A stretch of DNA of 44,240 bases. Origin: Crocinitomicaceae bacterium (GTDB taxonomy: Bacteria > Bacteroidota > Bacteroidia > Flavobacteriales_D > Parvicellaceae). Below the pieces are notes generated by a model, which was not told the origin of the DNA, did not search any database, and saw only the letters and a program-made list of their open reading frames with translations. Of the stretch, positions 36,062 through 44,240 are shown piece after piece (within the stretch, counting starts at the first letter, position 1; each line of letters opens with the position of its first letter). The stretch lies in contig PAZE01000053.1 of the NCBI GenBank assembly GCA_002716065.1, positions 1-44,240 on the forward strand, written 5' to 3'. The position numbers were made by a program, and so were the translations under genes.

Positions 36062-36093
36062 AAAAGCCTTGCTATAAAGATAACAAGGCTTTT
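36062..36093 (-). terminator. Strong intrinsic terminator after rpmB
   Basis: On the minus strand AAAAGCCTTG (36093-36084), a 12-base loop and CAAGGCTTTT (36071-36062) form a perfect 10-bp stem that continues into an unbroken run of T (plus-strand A-run 36057-36065). It should end transcription of rpmB. The T-run finishes only about seven bases before the ATG of the M24 peptidase gene. Confidence 0.85.
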
Positions 36094-36110
36094 AAATAAA
36101 ACAATTTATA

Positions 36111-36344
36111 CTACATGATTCCCTGAGCTTTAGCCTCCTTTAACACAGCAGTAATGCCATTTTTGTTAATTGTTCTAAGTGCTGAAGCAGAAACCTTAAG
36201 AGTTACCCACTCTCCAGATTCTGGAATAAAAAACTTCTTGGTTTGTAAGTTTGGGTAAAACTTTCTTTTAGTTCTTCTCTTAGAGTGAGAAACATTATTT
36301 CCCACCATTACCTTTTTTCCTGTTATTTGACAAACTCTAGACAT
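36111..36344 (-). CDS. rpmB: 50S ribosomal protein L28
   Basis: Structural protein of the large ribosomal subunit. The start [20 protein letters not shown] is the family start; the longer frame to 36401 is rejected. The 77-residue protein has [14 protein letters not shown] and [13 protein letters not shown], as usual. A near-consensus -7 element (minus strand TTTATTTG, second base T instead of A) lies about 15 bases before the start. It is followed directly by a strong terminator and preceded by yidC on the same strand. Confidence 0.97.
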   Translation of the reverse strand: MSRVCQITGKKVMVGNNVSHSKRRTKRKFYPNLQTKKFFIPESGEWVTLKVSASALRTINKNGITAVLKEAKAQGIM

Positions 36345-36414
36345 CTGTTTAATTTTTTTCGGAGTGCAAATAAAGATGTTTTTTAATTTAAAAACAAACA
36401 ATACGCACTAATTT

Positions 36415-38370
36415 TTATCTTCTTTTTTGTTGTTTTTTAGCCATCTCTTCCATTCTCTGTTGGAATTTAGACTTCTTTTTAGGTTTCTTTTTATTCTCTT
36501 CAATTTGCAGACGAATCTTATCTTCATCAATCATGTACTTCTTTATAGCCCACATAATTCCTAAATTCATCAAGTTACCACATAAATAATAATAGCTCAA
36601 CCCTGAAGAGTAAGTATTAAAGAAAAACAACATCATAAATGGAAAAATATACATAATCACCTTCATATTAGGCATCCCTGGCTGAGAAGGTGCCATCTGA
36701 TTGCTGTTAAGAAGAGTGTAAAAAAGTGTTGAGACTGCCATTAAAAGTGTAAATAAGCTTACATGATTACCATAAAAACTAGATAACAATGGAATTTCAG
36801 CAGACCAAGATACAATTGCATCATAAGAGGATAAATCTTCAGCCCATAAAAATCCTTGATGTCTTAAATCTATACTAGAAGGAATAAATCTAAATACCGC
36901 TAAAAGAATAGGCATTTGAACCAACATAGGGATGCATCCAGACATAGGATTAACACCGGTCTTTCGATATAATCCCATTGTCTCCTGCTGTTTTTTCATC
37001 ATTATATCCTTATCTGTTTTACCTTCATATTTTTTATTAATCTTTTCAATCTCAGGCTTTAAAACCCTCATTTTAGCAGAAGATTTATAATTTTTATAGG
37101 TAAGAGGAAGAATAATTAATTTAACTATAAGAGTAACCAATAATATAACTAAGCCAAAAGAGAGTCCAGATCTCTTAATTAAATTAAAAATGGGTTCTAT
37201 TAGCAAGTTATTTGTCCATCTAAAAATACCCCAACCAAGGTTAATAATCTGATCCATTGCTAAATCGTAGGAAGACAACACCTCACTTTCATTAGGACCA
37301 AAAAAGAATTTCAAATCTGTTTTCCCAGATTCTGGATATGGGATATAAAGACTTGAATTGTAAACTATTGTATACTCATCATCTTCTGGTAATTGAGTCT
37401 GACTTACCTCACCTTCATATTTACCACCATCAGTAATTAATATGGATGAGAAAAATTTGTATTTAAAAGCTACCCAATCCAAATTACCATCGATTTGCTC
37501 CTTACCATCAGTTCTTTCAGATATATAATCTCTAGTTTCACCATCGTATCTAAACATTACTGAACAAGTCATTCGCTCATCATCGGCTAGCTTCTCAGTA
37601 GATAAACCTCTCATTGACCAGTCCAGTTTAGAACTTCCCATATCAACTTCATCTTCAACAGTAGAGTAATCAATTGAGTAATTTACGTGATAACTGTTTG
37701 ATGAAAGAAAATACCTAAACATCAATGCTTTATTAGCATCTTCAGTTTTTAGTTTAAATACAAGTGTTGAATCGTTCTGAAGAACATTTTCAAAAAATAA
37801 ATTTTTAGTACTTACAGGAATATAATCGCCATATTTATCTTTAATGTTAAAGCTTAATTCCTGATTGGAAGTTTGCTCTTCAAATAATTGAATAGGATTA
37901 TTTATAGTATTAATAAAATCATTGTGGGTTTTATAAATATAATTTCCATTTTCATCTTTTTCAATCAATGAAACCTCAACAATTCTTCCACCTACATTAG
38001 AGAACTTAATTTTAACTTTATCATTCTCCAAAAATGAATATTGTCTTTCACCCTCAATTGAAGGATAAAAAATTCCAAACTTTTGTTTTCTTCTAGCTAA
38101 TTCATCTAAAGAAAGACCATTAATCAACGAATCAGAATTTTCTTTTGAGGATTGAAGCTGAACAGAAGTTGAATTACTAACATCTACATTAACAGATGAA
38201 TCAGAAATAGTCTCAGTAGCAATACTAGGATTACCATCAGCTTGTATTTCTTCAGCTTGCTGAGCTTGATTTGCTTTATTAATAGCTTCTTGCTCCTTTT
38301 GATTGACAAACATAAAAGCTATAAAAATTACACCTATTAGAAGTATTCCTGTGAGAGTATTTTTATCCAT
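36415..38370 (-). CDS. yidC: Membrane protein insertase YidC
   Basis: Inserts and folds inner-membrane proteins alone or with Sec. The 651-residue protein has one N-terminal membrane helix (LTGILLIGVIFIAFMFV), a large periplasmic beta-sandwich domain (residues about 80-370), and the five-helix core: GLSFGLVILLVTLIVKLIILPLTYKNY with the hydrophilic-groove region, the cytoplasmic hairpin (MRVLKPEIEKINKKYEGKTDKDIMMKKQQE), GVNPMSGCIPMLVQMPILLAVF, and LSYYYLCGNLMNLGIMW, ending in a Lys-rich tail that contacts the ribosome. Length is typical for Bacteroidota. Transcribed from a clear -7 element at 38398-38405. Confidence 0.98.
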   Translation of the reverse strand: MDKNTLTGILLIGVIFIAFMFVNQKEQEAINKANQAQQAEEIQADGNPSIATETISDSSVNVDVSNSTSVQLQSSKENSDSLINGLSLDELARRKQKFGIFYPSIEGERQYSFLENDKVKIKFSNVGGRIVEVSLIEKDENGNYIYKTHNDFINTINNPIQLFEEQTSNQELSFNIKDKYGDYIPVSTKNLFFENVLQNDSTLVFKLKTEDANKALMFRYFLSSNSYHVNYSIDYSTVEDEVDMGSSKLDWSMRGLSTEKLADDERMTCSVMFRYDGETRDYISERTDGKEQIDGNLDWVAFKYKFFSSILITDGGKYEGEVSQTQLPEDDEYTIVYNSSLYIPYPESGKTDLKFFFGPNESEVLSSYDLAMDQIINLGWGIFRWTNNLLIEPIFNLIKRSGLSFGLVILLVTLIVKLIILPLTYKNYKSSAKMRVLKPEIEKINKKYEGKTDKDIMMKKQQETMGLYRKTGVNPMSGCIPMLVQMPILLAVFRFIPSSIDLRHQGFLWAEDLSSYDAIVSWSAEIPLLSSFYGNHVSLFTLLMAVSTLFYTLLNSNQMAPSQPGMPNMKVIMYIFPFMMLFFFNTYSSGLSYYYLCGNLMNLGIMWAIKKYMIDEDKIRLQIEENKKKPKKKSKFQQRMEEMAKKQQKRR

Positions 38371-38397
38371 TAATTAATTCTAATGTTAATAAGAACG

Positions 38398-38405
38398 CAA
38401 ATATA
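38398..38405 (-). promoter_or_regulatory. Bacteroidota-type -7 element of yidC
   Basis: Minus strand TATATTTG matches TAnnTTTG exactly and lies 27 bases before the yidC ATG. No TTG is found at the -33 distance. Confidence 0.55.
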
Positions 38406-38476
38406 TTTTTTATTGTGTTAGAAGATAAAATTTGTTGACTTCTTTTTTTAATTTATAGAGTGTAGCCGAAGAGACA

Positions 38477-38497
38477 CGTGGAAAACTTTGTGGAAAA
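38477..38497. promoter_or_regulatory. Two DnaA-box-like sequences in tandem
   Basis: CGTGGAAAA at 38477-38485 and TGTGGAAAA at 38489-38497 are in the same orientation, 12 bases apart. Their reverse complements, TTTTCCACG and TTTTCCACA, differ from the DnaA box TTATCCACA by two and one base. They lie between yidC and a divergent gene of unknown function. Either a DnaA-controlled promoter or chance similarity is possible. Confidence 0.3.
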
Positions 38498-38517
38498 ACC
38501 ATATTTACCCACCCCAA

Positions 38518-38544
38518 TTGAAATCCATTTGACAAATATTTTTG
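38518..38544 (+). promoter_or_regulatory. Bacteroidota-type promoter of the unknown gene at 38568
   Basis: TTG at 38518-38520, a 16-base spacer and TATTTTTG at 38537-38544 (exact TAnnTTTG). Transcription would begin near 38551, giving a leader of under 20 bases. Confidence 0.6.
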
Positions 38545-38567
38545 TAGTAATTCTTTAAGATAAAAAA

Positions 38568-39122
38568 ATGTTAACCACTCTATTTGGTAAGAAAAAATTA
38601 ACAGAAGACAAAACTGCTAATATTTTTGTAAACACAATAATAAGTGTTGTTGACAACACTTTTGACCAAGTTAGAGATAGCATAATCAATGACCCAGTTT
38701 TTGAAAAAGCTCCCCAAATTGAAGAAAATGATAGTGATAAGTTCTTAATGATTGTTCTTACAGCAAATCTTAGAATGCTCTCTAAATACTTTTCTGCATC
38801 TGAAGAAATAATCATAAAGGGCAAAATTATTGAGAAATTTGGTCGTGTTTTTGGATTGGAGTTCAATCAAATGAAAACAATTGTAAGCAATTATTCAGAC
38901 TTTTGCTCTAGAGTAAATCATCCATCAAAAAATATTGTATATGGAATGTCTAAAGCAGTATTTTTTAAATATTCTCTAGGAAAATATCAAGACGATTACT
39001 TTGCCCAATTAAATGCGCCAAATCCTATTTTCCTTAAAAGGATGGATACTATTGTAGAAAATTATTTATGGGATTGGAATAATTTCTTTAATAAGTACAA
39101 AATATCCCCATCAGAATCATAA
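38568..39122 (+). CDS. Conserved-looking protein of unknown function
   Basis: A 184-residue soluble protein, not recognised. No signal peptide or membrane helix. It is rich in predicted helices: a Lys-rich start (MLTTLFGKKKLTEDKT), a central LMIVLTANLRMLSKYF segment, and an aromatic C-terminus with DDYFAQLNAPNPIFLKRM and YLWDWNNFFNKY. It has its own promoter and is the only + strand gene between 28393 and 43964. The C-terminus converges with the L-2-hydroxyglutarate oxidase gene, four bases apart. Codon use looks like that of its neighbours, so I take it as a real gene. No function is inferred. Confidence 0.82.
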   Translation: MLTTLFGKKKLTEDKTANIFVNTIISVVDNTFDQVRDSIINDPVFEKAPQIEENDSDKFLMIVLTANLRMLSKYFSASEEIIIKGKIIEKFGRVFGLEFNQMKTIVSNYSDFCSRVNHPSKNIVYGMSKAVFFKYSLGKYQDDYFAQLNAPNPIFLKRMDTIVENYLWDWNNFFNKYKISPSES

Positions 39123-39126
39123 CTTT

Positions 39127-40338
39127 TTAGGTTAGATTAAAATGTTTAGCTGCCATTTCACACACCTCATTTCCTATTGCCAAAGAAGCTGTTGCAGCTG
39201 GAGAAGGAGCATTTAATATGTGAATACTATTTTGAGAATACTCAATTCTAAAATCATCTCTAGTATCACCATCCTTTCCAAGAAGCAATGCTCTTACACC
39301 AGCCCTACCGGGTTTAATATCTTCCATTTGCAAAGAAGGAATTAACCCTTGTAAGGTTCTTAAAAAGAGTCTTTTTGAAAAAGCCCTCCTATACTCGTCA
39401 ATACCAAAGCTCATGTTTTTAAAGAAAAGCTTCCAAGTACCAGAATAAGAAAGAGCGTCAATTGTGTCAGTTATGTTAAAATCTGTTTTACCATATCCTT
39501 CCCTTTTAAATGTAAAAACTGCATTGGGGCCACATTCTATATCTCCATTTACCATTCTTGTAAAATGGACACCTAAAAATGGAAATTCTGGATTCGGAAC
39601 AGGGTATATTAAATTTTTAACCTTATGTTTAGCTTGATCAGTTAATTCATAATAATCTCCTCTAAAACCAACTACTTTCTCTTGAATTTTAACCCCATCT
39701 TTTTTCGCTAAACGATCTGCCTGAAGCCCGCCACAAAAAATTAGATATTTAGCCCTATAGCTTGACTTGTTTGTTGTTATTACTGTGTAATCAAGCTCAT
39801 GATTAAAAGAAACTGCTTCTTCAGACAAAGCAACGCTACTTTTAGCATTTATTCCAAGTGCAACTTCTGCCATTTTATTGGTTGCTCCTACAAAATCGAT
39901 AATACCGGTACAAGGCACCCAAATACCAGCTTTAGCCTCAACAAAAGGCTCAATTTCTTTTACCTGTTCAGCAGAAATTTTCTCAATTCCTTCAGTTTTA
40001 TTAGCCAATCCGTTTTCAAAAATCTGATCCATGAATTTAAATTCACTTTCCTTTGTTGCAACCACCACTTTTCCACAAACGTCATGACTTACATTGTACT
40101 GTTTTGCAAATTTCACCAACTCATGTCTACCGCTCACACAATTTCTTGCTTTTAAAGAGCCAGGCTTATAATACAATCCGGAGTGAATAACTCCGGAATT
40201 ATTTCCAGTTTGATGCGCAGCCAATTTTTCTTCTTTTTCGAAAAGAATGATAGATAAATCTGGATATGCTTTCTGCAACTTATACAACGTTGCAGCACCA
40301 ACTATACCACCACCAATAATAGCTATATCATAATTCAT
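39127..40338 (-). CDS. lhgO: L-2-hydroxyglutarate oxidase
   Basis: FAD-dependent oxidation of L-2-hydroxyglutarate to 2-oxoglutarate, repairing a side product of central metabolism. The start MNYDIAIIGGGIVGAATLYKL is chosen because it places the FAD-binding GxGxxG motif at the N-terminus; the frame open to 40386 would add 16 unrelated residues overlapping the upstream gene. The 403-residue protein has the family blocks HQTGNNSGVIHSGLYYKPGS, LIFCGGLQADRLA, GFRGDYYEL and GKDGDTRDDFRIE near the C-terminus. It follows the MFS gene by ten bases and is likely cotranscribed with it. Confidence 0.94.
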   Translation of the reverse strand: MNYDIAIIGGGIVGAATLYKLQKAYPDLSIILFEKEEKLAAHQTGNNSGVIHSGLYYKPGSLKARNCVSGRHELVKFAKQYNVSHDVCGKVVVATKESEFKFMDQIFENGLANKTEGIEKISAEQVKEIEPFVEAKAGIWVPCTGIIDFVGATNKMAEVALGINAKSSVALSEEAVSFNHELDYTVITTNKSSYRAKYLIFCGGLQADRLAKKDGVKIQEKVVGFRGDYYELTDQAKHKVKNLIYPVPNPEFPFLGVHFTRMVNGDIECGPNAVFTFKREGYGKTDFNITDTIDALSYSGTWKLFFKNMSFGIDEYRRAFSKRLFLRTLQGLIPSLQMEDIKPGRAGVRALLLGKDGDTRDDFRIEYSQNSIHILNAPSPAATASLAIGNEVCEMAAKHFNLT

Positions 40339-40348
40339 TAAACAATCA

Positions 40349-41698
40349 TTAAATTGATAAATCGTATTTTTTCTCTCTTGGAACAAACAAAAGTAAGATT
40401 AATCCAACTACAAAAAATAATGTTAAAGCCATTATTGAGTATCGAATACTAAAGGCTCCTGTTAAATAACCAAAACTTAAAATACCAATGGTCATACCAA
40501 TTTTTTCAAGAACATCGTAGAAGCTGAAATAAGAAGCATGATCTTGAGTCTTAGGAAGAAATTTTGAATAAGTTGATCTTGAGAGAGATTGAATACCTCC
40601 CATTACAAAACCGACTGATCCAGCTAGAATATAAAAATGTATCGGAGAATTAACAACATAAGCACTAAGACAAATAAATATCCAGAAAATAAGCGCAACA
40701 ATTAACACTTTAATATTCCCCCACATATTAGAGAGTTTAGCAAACAGCATTGCTCCTGGAATGGCAACAAGCTGAATAAATAAAATACTCACAATCATTC
40801 CTGTCTGCATATGAGATTCAACCATATCAGCTCTTTTAGAATGATAATTTTCTGACAAAACATTTAAACTAGAAAAATCAACACCAATAGACCAATCAAT
40901 TGCTTCAGTACCAAAAAACTGAGCCATAGTCATTATAGTTTGCAAAGCCATACTAAAAACAAAAAATGCAACTAAATACCTTTTAAGCCTTTTTATTTTA
41001 GAAAACTCCATCCATACGGACTTTAGTTCTTTATAGCCTTGAGAGAGGACTCCATCAGATAATTTGATGTTTTCAGAAATATCACCAGGTAAATTTTTGT
41101 ACGATATCTGGGCAAATCCAATCCACCAAATTCCAGCCATAAGAAAGCTGTACTTTGGACTCCAATCAAGAACCATTATAGAAAATAAACACAAAACCAA
41201 TAAAATAGAACTGCCCAAATATCCTCTAGAAAAACCTTTGGCACTTATTTTATCGTGATTTTCAGGTTTTGCAATTTCAGGAAGATATGCATTATAAAAA
41301 ACAATACTTCCCCAGAAGCCAACGTTGGCAGTAATGCAAAACAACAAACCCAATTCAATAGGAATCACTTCCCAAATGAACAACCCAAAACAAGAAAAAG
41401 CCCCTAAATAATTAAAAGATTTCATGAAAATCTTTTTATTGCCTATGTAGTCAGCTATACCAGAAAGAATTGGAGATAGAATACTTACAATCAGTAAAGA
41501 TAGGGCTATTGCATAGGAGTATATTTCAACACTATCGAAAGATCTACCCAACACATTAGCATCATCCCCAACAATACTTTTATAATAAAGCGGAAAAATC
41601 GCTGTTGTAATCACTAGAGGATATACCGAATTTGCCCAATCGTAAAATGTCCATGCATTAATTACTTTTTGATTTCCTTTTTCAATTTGAGTTTGCAT
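40349..41698 (-). CDS. MFS transporter of the UMF1 (Atg22-like) type
   Basis: A 449-residue integral membrane protein with about 12 hydrophobic segments. The N-terminus carries the diagnostic AWTFYDWANSVYPLVITTAIFPLYY of the UMF1/Atg22-like major facilitator branch, and a central loop separates two six-helix halves. Further family pattern: GGIQSLSRSTYSKFLPKT in the second half. The substrate is unknown; members are thought to move amino acids or other small solutes. It lies between an OmpA gene and the L-2-hydroxyglutarate oxidase gene, all on the same strand, so an export or uptake link to that metabolite is only a guess. Confidence 0.9.
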   Translation of the reverse strand: MQTQIEKGNQKVINAWTFYDWANSVYPLVITTAIFPLYYKSIVGDDANVLGRSFDSVEIYSYAIALSLLIVSILSPILSGIADYIGNKKIFMKSFNYLGAFSCFGLFIWEVIPIELGLLFCITANVGFWGSIVFYNAYLPEIAKPENHDKISAKGFSRGYLGSSILLVLCLFSIMVLDWSPKYSFLMAGIWWIGFAQISYKNLPGDISENIKLSDGVLSQGYKELKSVWMEFSKIKRLKRYLVAFFVFSMALQTIMTMAQFFGTEAIDWSIGVDFSSLNVLSENYHSKRADMVESHMQTGMIVSILFIQLVAIPGAMLFAKLSNMWGNIKVLIVALIFWIFICLSAYVVNSPIHFYILAGSVGFVMGGIQSLSRSTYSKFLPKTQDHASYFSFYDVLEKIGMTIGILSFGYLTGAFSIRYSIMALTLFFVVGLILLLFVPREKKYDLSI

Positions 41699-41737
41699 GT
41701 ACGTATTTGAACAAAAATGCTAAAAAAAGCAACCTAT

Positions 41738-42925
41738 TTAATCTACAATCTTAAACTCTACTCTTCTATTTTTAGCAAGACTAAGCTCAGAATAACTGGC
41801 AGATACTGGTTGAGAAGCATCATGATTAAAAGTAGATAATCGATCTTCAGAAATACCTTTCTTAACTAAGTAATTTTTAATCTTGTTTGCACGATTTATA
41901 CCTAGATTAATGAGTAACTCATTTTCCGGATCTTTTTTAATTGCTGAAAACTCCATTTTATCAGTATGTCCATGAAGCTCTATTTTTATATCAGAATTTT
42001 CATTTAAAAGATCAACCATCTTATCTAAACCTTCAATAAACATTTTATCAATTGAAGATCTTGTTACATCAAAATAAACAGTTCCCATACTAACTAATTC
42101 ATTGAGCGTATAATTACCATCCTGCTTAACTAAATCTTTATGATAAATAATGGATTCAGTATTTATTTTATTCATCTGATTAGAACAATCACAATCGGTA
42201 ATATCTTCAATTAAAAACACTTCAACCTGATCTATATAGTAATAAGCTGAAGGTGCTTGAGTTCCAGTAAACCCATCTAGCTTCCCTAATTTTTCAACCT
42301 TTACATCCTTATTGTTGTAAAAATTACCAATAGTTACATATGATTCTTTTCCAGTTGATGTATACATTGCACAAACAGTTTCCCAATTGTATCTTCCGTT
42401 ATACACTTTATTTTCAACATTAGTAATAACATTTCTAAACTCATCCTCTTTCTGAAAAATAACATCTCCTTTTCCTTCTAAGTATAATGGCTCTTTACCA
42501 AAATACATTCCTAAATTATTAATAGCATACTTACTTAAATCAGAAAGGCTTACATTAAATTTTACACAATACTCAACACCTTTAGACATAGGAGATAAAA
42601 GCTGTGTTTGTATATATGTTCTTGGTTCTTTATTATTATAACTGTATGCTAAAATTCCTGCATAATTATCACCATCCATTGGATATTCTTTTCCCCTATT
42701 GTTTACAGGAGCAGAAACAGGAAGATCCTTTTCCATAGAATACAAATCTGCTTTTAAAGCTGTTGGAGAATCCCATTCAGAGGCTATATTAATTTGTTTT
42801 AATTTTTTTAACTTACCAGATGTACTTTCAAAACTTGGGTTCAAAATCAAATTACTTACATCCTGAGAATAAACTTGGAAGCAAAGTGCCGCTAAAATTG
42901 TAGCTAACATTAAATTTTTCATCAT
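41738..42925 (-). CDS. OmpA-family outer-membrane protein
   Basis: A 395-residue envelope protein. The start MMKNLMLATILAALCFQVYSQ gives a signal peptide and begins 10 bases after the hemE stop; the longer frame overlapping hemE is rejected. After cleavage comes an N-terminal beta-rich domain (NLILNPSFESTSGK) of about 210 residues that resembles carbohydrate-binding or Ig-like modules found in Bacteroidota surface proteins. The C-terminal OmpA domain (about 280-395) has GTVYFDVTRSSID, IELHGHTDKMEF and the peptidoglycan-binding NRANKIKNYLVKKGI and AKNRRVEFKIVD. It would tether the outer membrane to peptidoglycan. Confidence 0.92.
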   Translation of the reverse strand: MMKNLMLATILAALCFQVYSQDVSNLILNPSFESTSGKLKKLKQINIASEWDSPTALKADLYSMEKDLPVSAPVNNRGKEYPMDGDNYAGILAYSYNNKEPRTYIQTQLLSPMSKGVEYCVKFNVSLSDLSKYAINNLGMYFGKEPLYLEGKGDVIFQKEDEFRNVITNVENKVYNGRYNWETVCAMYTSTGKESYVTIGNFYNNKDVKVEKLGKLDGFTGTQAPSAYYYIDQVEVFLIEDITDCDCSNQMNKINTESIIYHKDLVKQDGNYTLNELVSMGTVYFDVTRSSIDKMFIEGLDKMVDLLNENSDIKIELHGHTDKMEFSAIKKDPENELLINLGINRANKIKNYLVKKGISEDRLSTFNHDASQPVSASYSELSLAKNRRVEFKIVD

Positions 42926-42935
42926 TTTTAATTTA

Positions 42936-43964
42936 TTAATTTTTATAAGTTTTAACAGCCTCAATGAAGCAGATAACTTTGTCAGGAGTGATATCAGGAT
43001 AAACTCCATGACCAAGGTTGGCAATATGGCGATTTTTTCCAAACTTACAAAGCATTTCATTTGTTTGCTTTTGAATGTTTTTAAAATCCGAATACAACAC
43101 ACAAGGATCTAAGTTGCCCTGCAATGTTTTTTCAGGACCAATTAATTCCCTACTTTTTTTAATATCCATATTCCAATCTAATCCAATAGTATTGCATTTT
43201 AATTCACCTAATTCTTTTCTAGCGAAATATGCTCCTTTAGAAAACACCGTAACTGGAACTTCATTAATTGCATTACAAATTTCATTAACATATTTTATAC
43301 CAAACTCAATATATTGCTGGTGTGTTAATATACCTGCCCAAGAATCAAATAGTTGAACAACATCAGCACCTGCACTAATTTGTGCTTTTAAATATTTAAT
43401 AGTTGTTAAGGTGATTTTCTTTAATAAATTATGAGCTAATTCAGGATTTGTATACAACATTTTCTTTGCTTTACTAAAGGTTTTTGAACCCTGACCTTCA
43501 ATCATATAAGAAAAGATTGTCCAGGGAGCACCAGCAAAACCAATCAATGGAACCCTTCCATTTAGCTCTTTTTTGGTAATTCTAATTGCTTCCATTACGT
43601 AGGATAACTGATCATTAACATCAGGAATCACTAATGAATCAACATCTTCATTTGTGTGAATAGTTTTTTCAAACCACGGACCTTTTTTCTCTATCATTTG
43701 ATAGCTTAATCCCATAGCCTCAGGAACAACGAGAATATCTGAAAATATAATTGCCGCATCTACATCTAAAATATCAACTGGTTGAATGGTAACTTCAGCA
43801 GCTAAATGAGGGGTTTCCACCAATTCCTTAAATCCACTTAGTGAATTACGAATTGCCCTGTATTCAGGAAGAATTCTTCCTGCTTGTCGCATTAACCACA
43901 CTGGAGTACGTTCTACATTCTCTCCAATTGCAGCTTTAATTAACAAGTCATTGTCTAATTTCAT
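42936..43964 (-). CDS. hemE: Uroporphyrinogen decarboxylase
   Basis: Removes the four acetate carboxyl groups of uroporphyrinogen III in heme synthesis. The 342-residue protein has the N-terminal signature [16 protein letters not shown], the Asp-containing [16 protein letters not shown]-like block ([15 protein letters not shown]), [25 protein letters not shown], and the C-terminal [13 protein letters not shown] with the conserved His. It has a -7 element only four bases before the ATG, so the message may have almost no leader. OmpA follows 10 bases downstream. Confidence 0.98.
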   Translation of the reverse strand: MKLDNDLLIKAAIGENVERTPVWLMRQAGRILPEYRAIRNSLSGFKELVETPHLAAEVTIQPVDILDVDAAIIFSDILVVPEAMGLSYQMIEKKGPWFEKTIHTNEDVDSLVIPDVNDQLSYVMEAIRITKKELNGRVPLIGFAGAPWTIFSYMIEGQGSKTFSKAKKMLYTNPELAHNLLKKITLTTIKYLKAQISAGADVVQLFDSWAGILTHQQYIEFGIKYVNEICNAINEVPVTVFSKGAYFARKELGELKCNTIGLDWNMDIKKSRELIGPEKTLQGNLDPCVLYSDFKNIQKQTNEMLCKFGKNRHIANLGHGVYPDITPDKVICFIEAVKTYKN

Positions 43965-43968
43965 ACAA

Positions 43969-43976
43969 CAAATTTA
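43969..43976 (-). promoter_or_regulatory. Bacteroidota-type -7 element immediately before hemE
   Basis: Minus strand TAAATTTG matches TAnnTTTG exactly. It ends four bases before the hemE ATG, so the transcript would begin at or next to the start codon. A -33 TTG is not evident at the usual distance, so confidence is limited. Confidence 0.45.
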
Positions 43977-44014
43977 GAAATCATATTGAATAAGATAACT
44001 ACTTTTATAAAACC

Positions 44015-44240
44015 ATGAAAGTTATTGTTAAAATAGCATTAATAAGCATCCTATTTTTAGTACCATTTATATTCTTTTGCCAACAAGATAGTTTATCATC
44101 AAACAACATTGCTGTAGTTCAACTTACCACTGGAAAGGAAATCAGAGGAATAGTAATCTACGAAGATGACTTAAAAATAGTACTTGAAACAGGTAAAAAC
44201 AAGAGTATTGAAATCTATCGAACAAAAATAAAATCTATTA
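44015..44240 (+). CDS. Exported protein of unknown function, 3' partial
   Basis: The first 75 codons of a gene running past the window end. The N-terminus MKVIVKIALISILFLVPFIFFC is a signal peptide, possibly of a lipoprotein because a Cys follows the hydrophobic core, although the residues before it are not a good lipobox. The visible body reads VVQLTTGKEIRGIVIYEDD and VLETGKNKSIEIYRTKIKSI, which looks like a small beta-rich domain. TACTTTTA at 44000-44007 is one base off the -7 consensus and would make a short leader. Divergent from hemE. Confidence 0.7.
   Translation, partial: MKVIVKIALISILFLVPFIFFCQQDSLSSNNIAVVQLTTGKEIRGIVIYEDDLKIVLETGKNKSIEIYRTKIKSI

Noticed and set aside
42926-43102. 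59-residue N-terminal extension of the OmpA-family protein overlapping hemE
   Set aside because: It is the other frame of the hemE 3' end; a normal signal peptide starts at 42925.

Overview
The window is AT-rich, densely packed bacterial DNA. It most likely comes from a marine-type member of the Bacteroidota, order Flavobacteriales. The evidence is: several promoters of the Bacteroidota form TAnnTTTG; almost no Shine-Dalgarno sites; a type IX secretion (T9SS) type B protein paired with a PorP/SprF partner; a T9SS type A sorting tail; a mevalonate rather than MEP isoprenoid cluster; and the DUF4295 gene sitting between rpmG and ftsY. No tRNA, rRNA, CRISPR array, insertion sequence or phage module was seen, and no gene-free stretch exceeds about 220 bases.

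Region by region. 1-4929 (+): a mevalonate operon with HMG-CoA reductase (cut by the window edge and carrying an apparent frameshift near 396), a GYDIA-family GHMP kinase, diphosphomevalonate decarboxylase, mevalonate kinase and a UbiA-type prenyltransferase. A lipoprotein oligopeptidase follows at 4939-7065. 7053-11056 (-): shikimate kinase, a DUF6913-like protein, NAD-dependent DNA ligase and PrmC. 11211-17023: a fatty-acid beta-oxidation locus, with an acyl-CoA dehydrogenase and a thiolase/FadJ-type operon on the + strand flanking a MarR-family regulator on the - strand. Both + promoters share a TGCATGCA-centred site and a second 17-base element. 17092-22590 (+): a 1300-residue T9SS type B protein with nine Ig-like repeats, its PorP/SprF partner and a thioredoxin-fold protein. 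22808-25341 (+): an aminotransferase and a T9SS type A esterase, separated by phased T-tracts and inverted repeats.

25345-27617 (-): an ECF sigma factor overlaps a gene for a protein with a short cytoplasmic N-terminus, one membrane helix, a long Asn/Ser-rich linker and an outer-membrane beta-barrel-like C-terminus. This architecture matches the dual membrane-spanning anti-sigma factors known in Bacteroides and is the most interesting system here. A lipoprotein gene is divergent from it. 28393-31730 (-): a hybrid histidine kinase translationally coupled to a Smr-domain protein. 31825-38370 (-): yidC, rpmB, a strong terminator, an M24 aminopeptidase, rpmG, DUF4295, ftsY and rimO, a translation and protein-export block. 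38568-39122 (+): an unrecognised conserved-looking protein. 39127-43964 (-): L-2-hydroxyglutarate oxidase, a UMF1-type MFS transporter, an OmpA-family protein and hemE. The final bases start an unidentified exported protein.

Start codons were moved inward from the longest reading frame wherever a promoter element, family alignment or signal peptide showed the longer start to be false (acyl-CoA dehydrogenase, thiolase, aminotransferase, rpmB, the M24 peptidase, L-2-hydroxyglutarate oxidase, OmpA protein).
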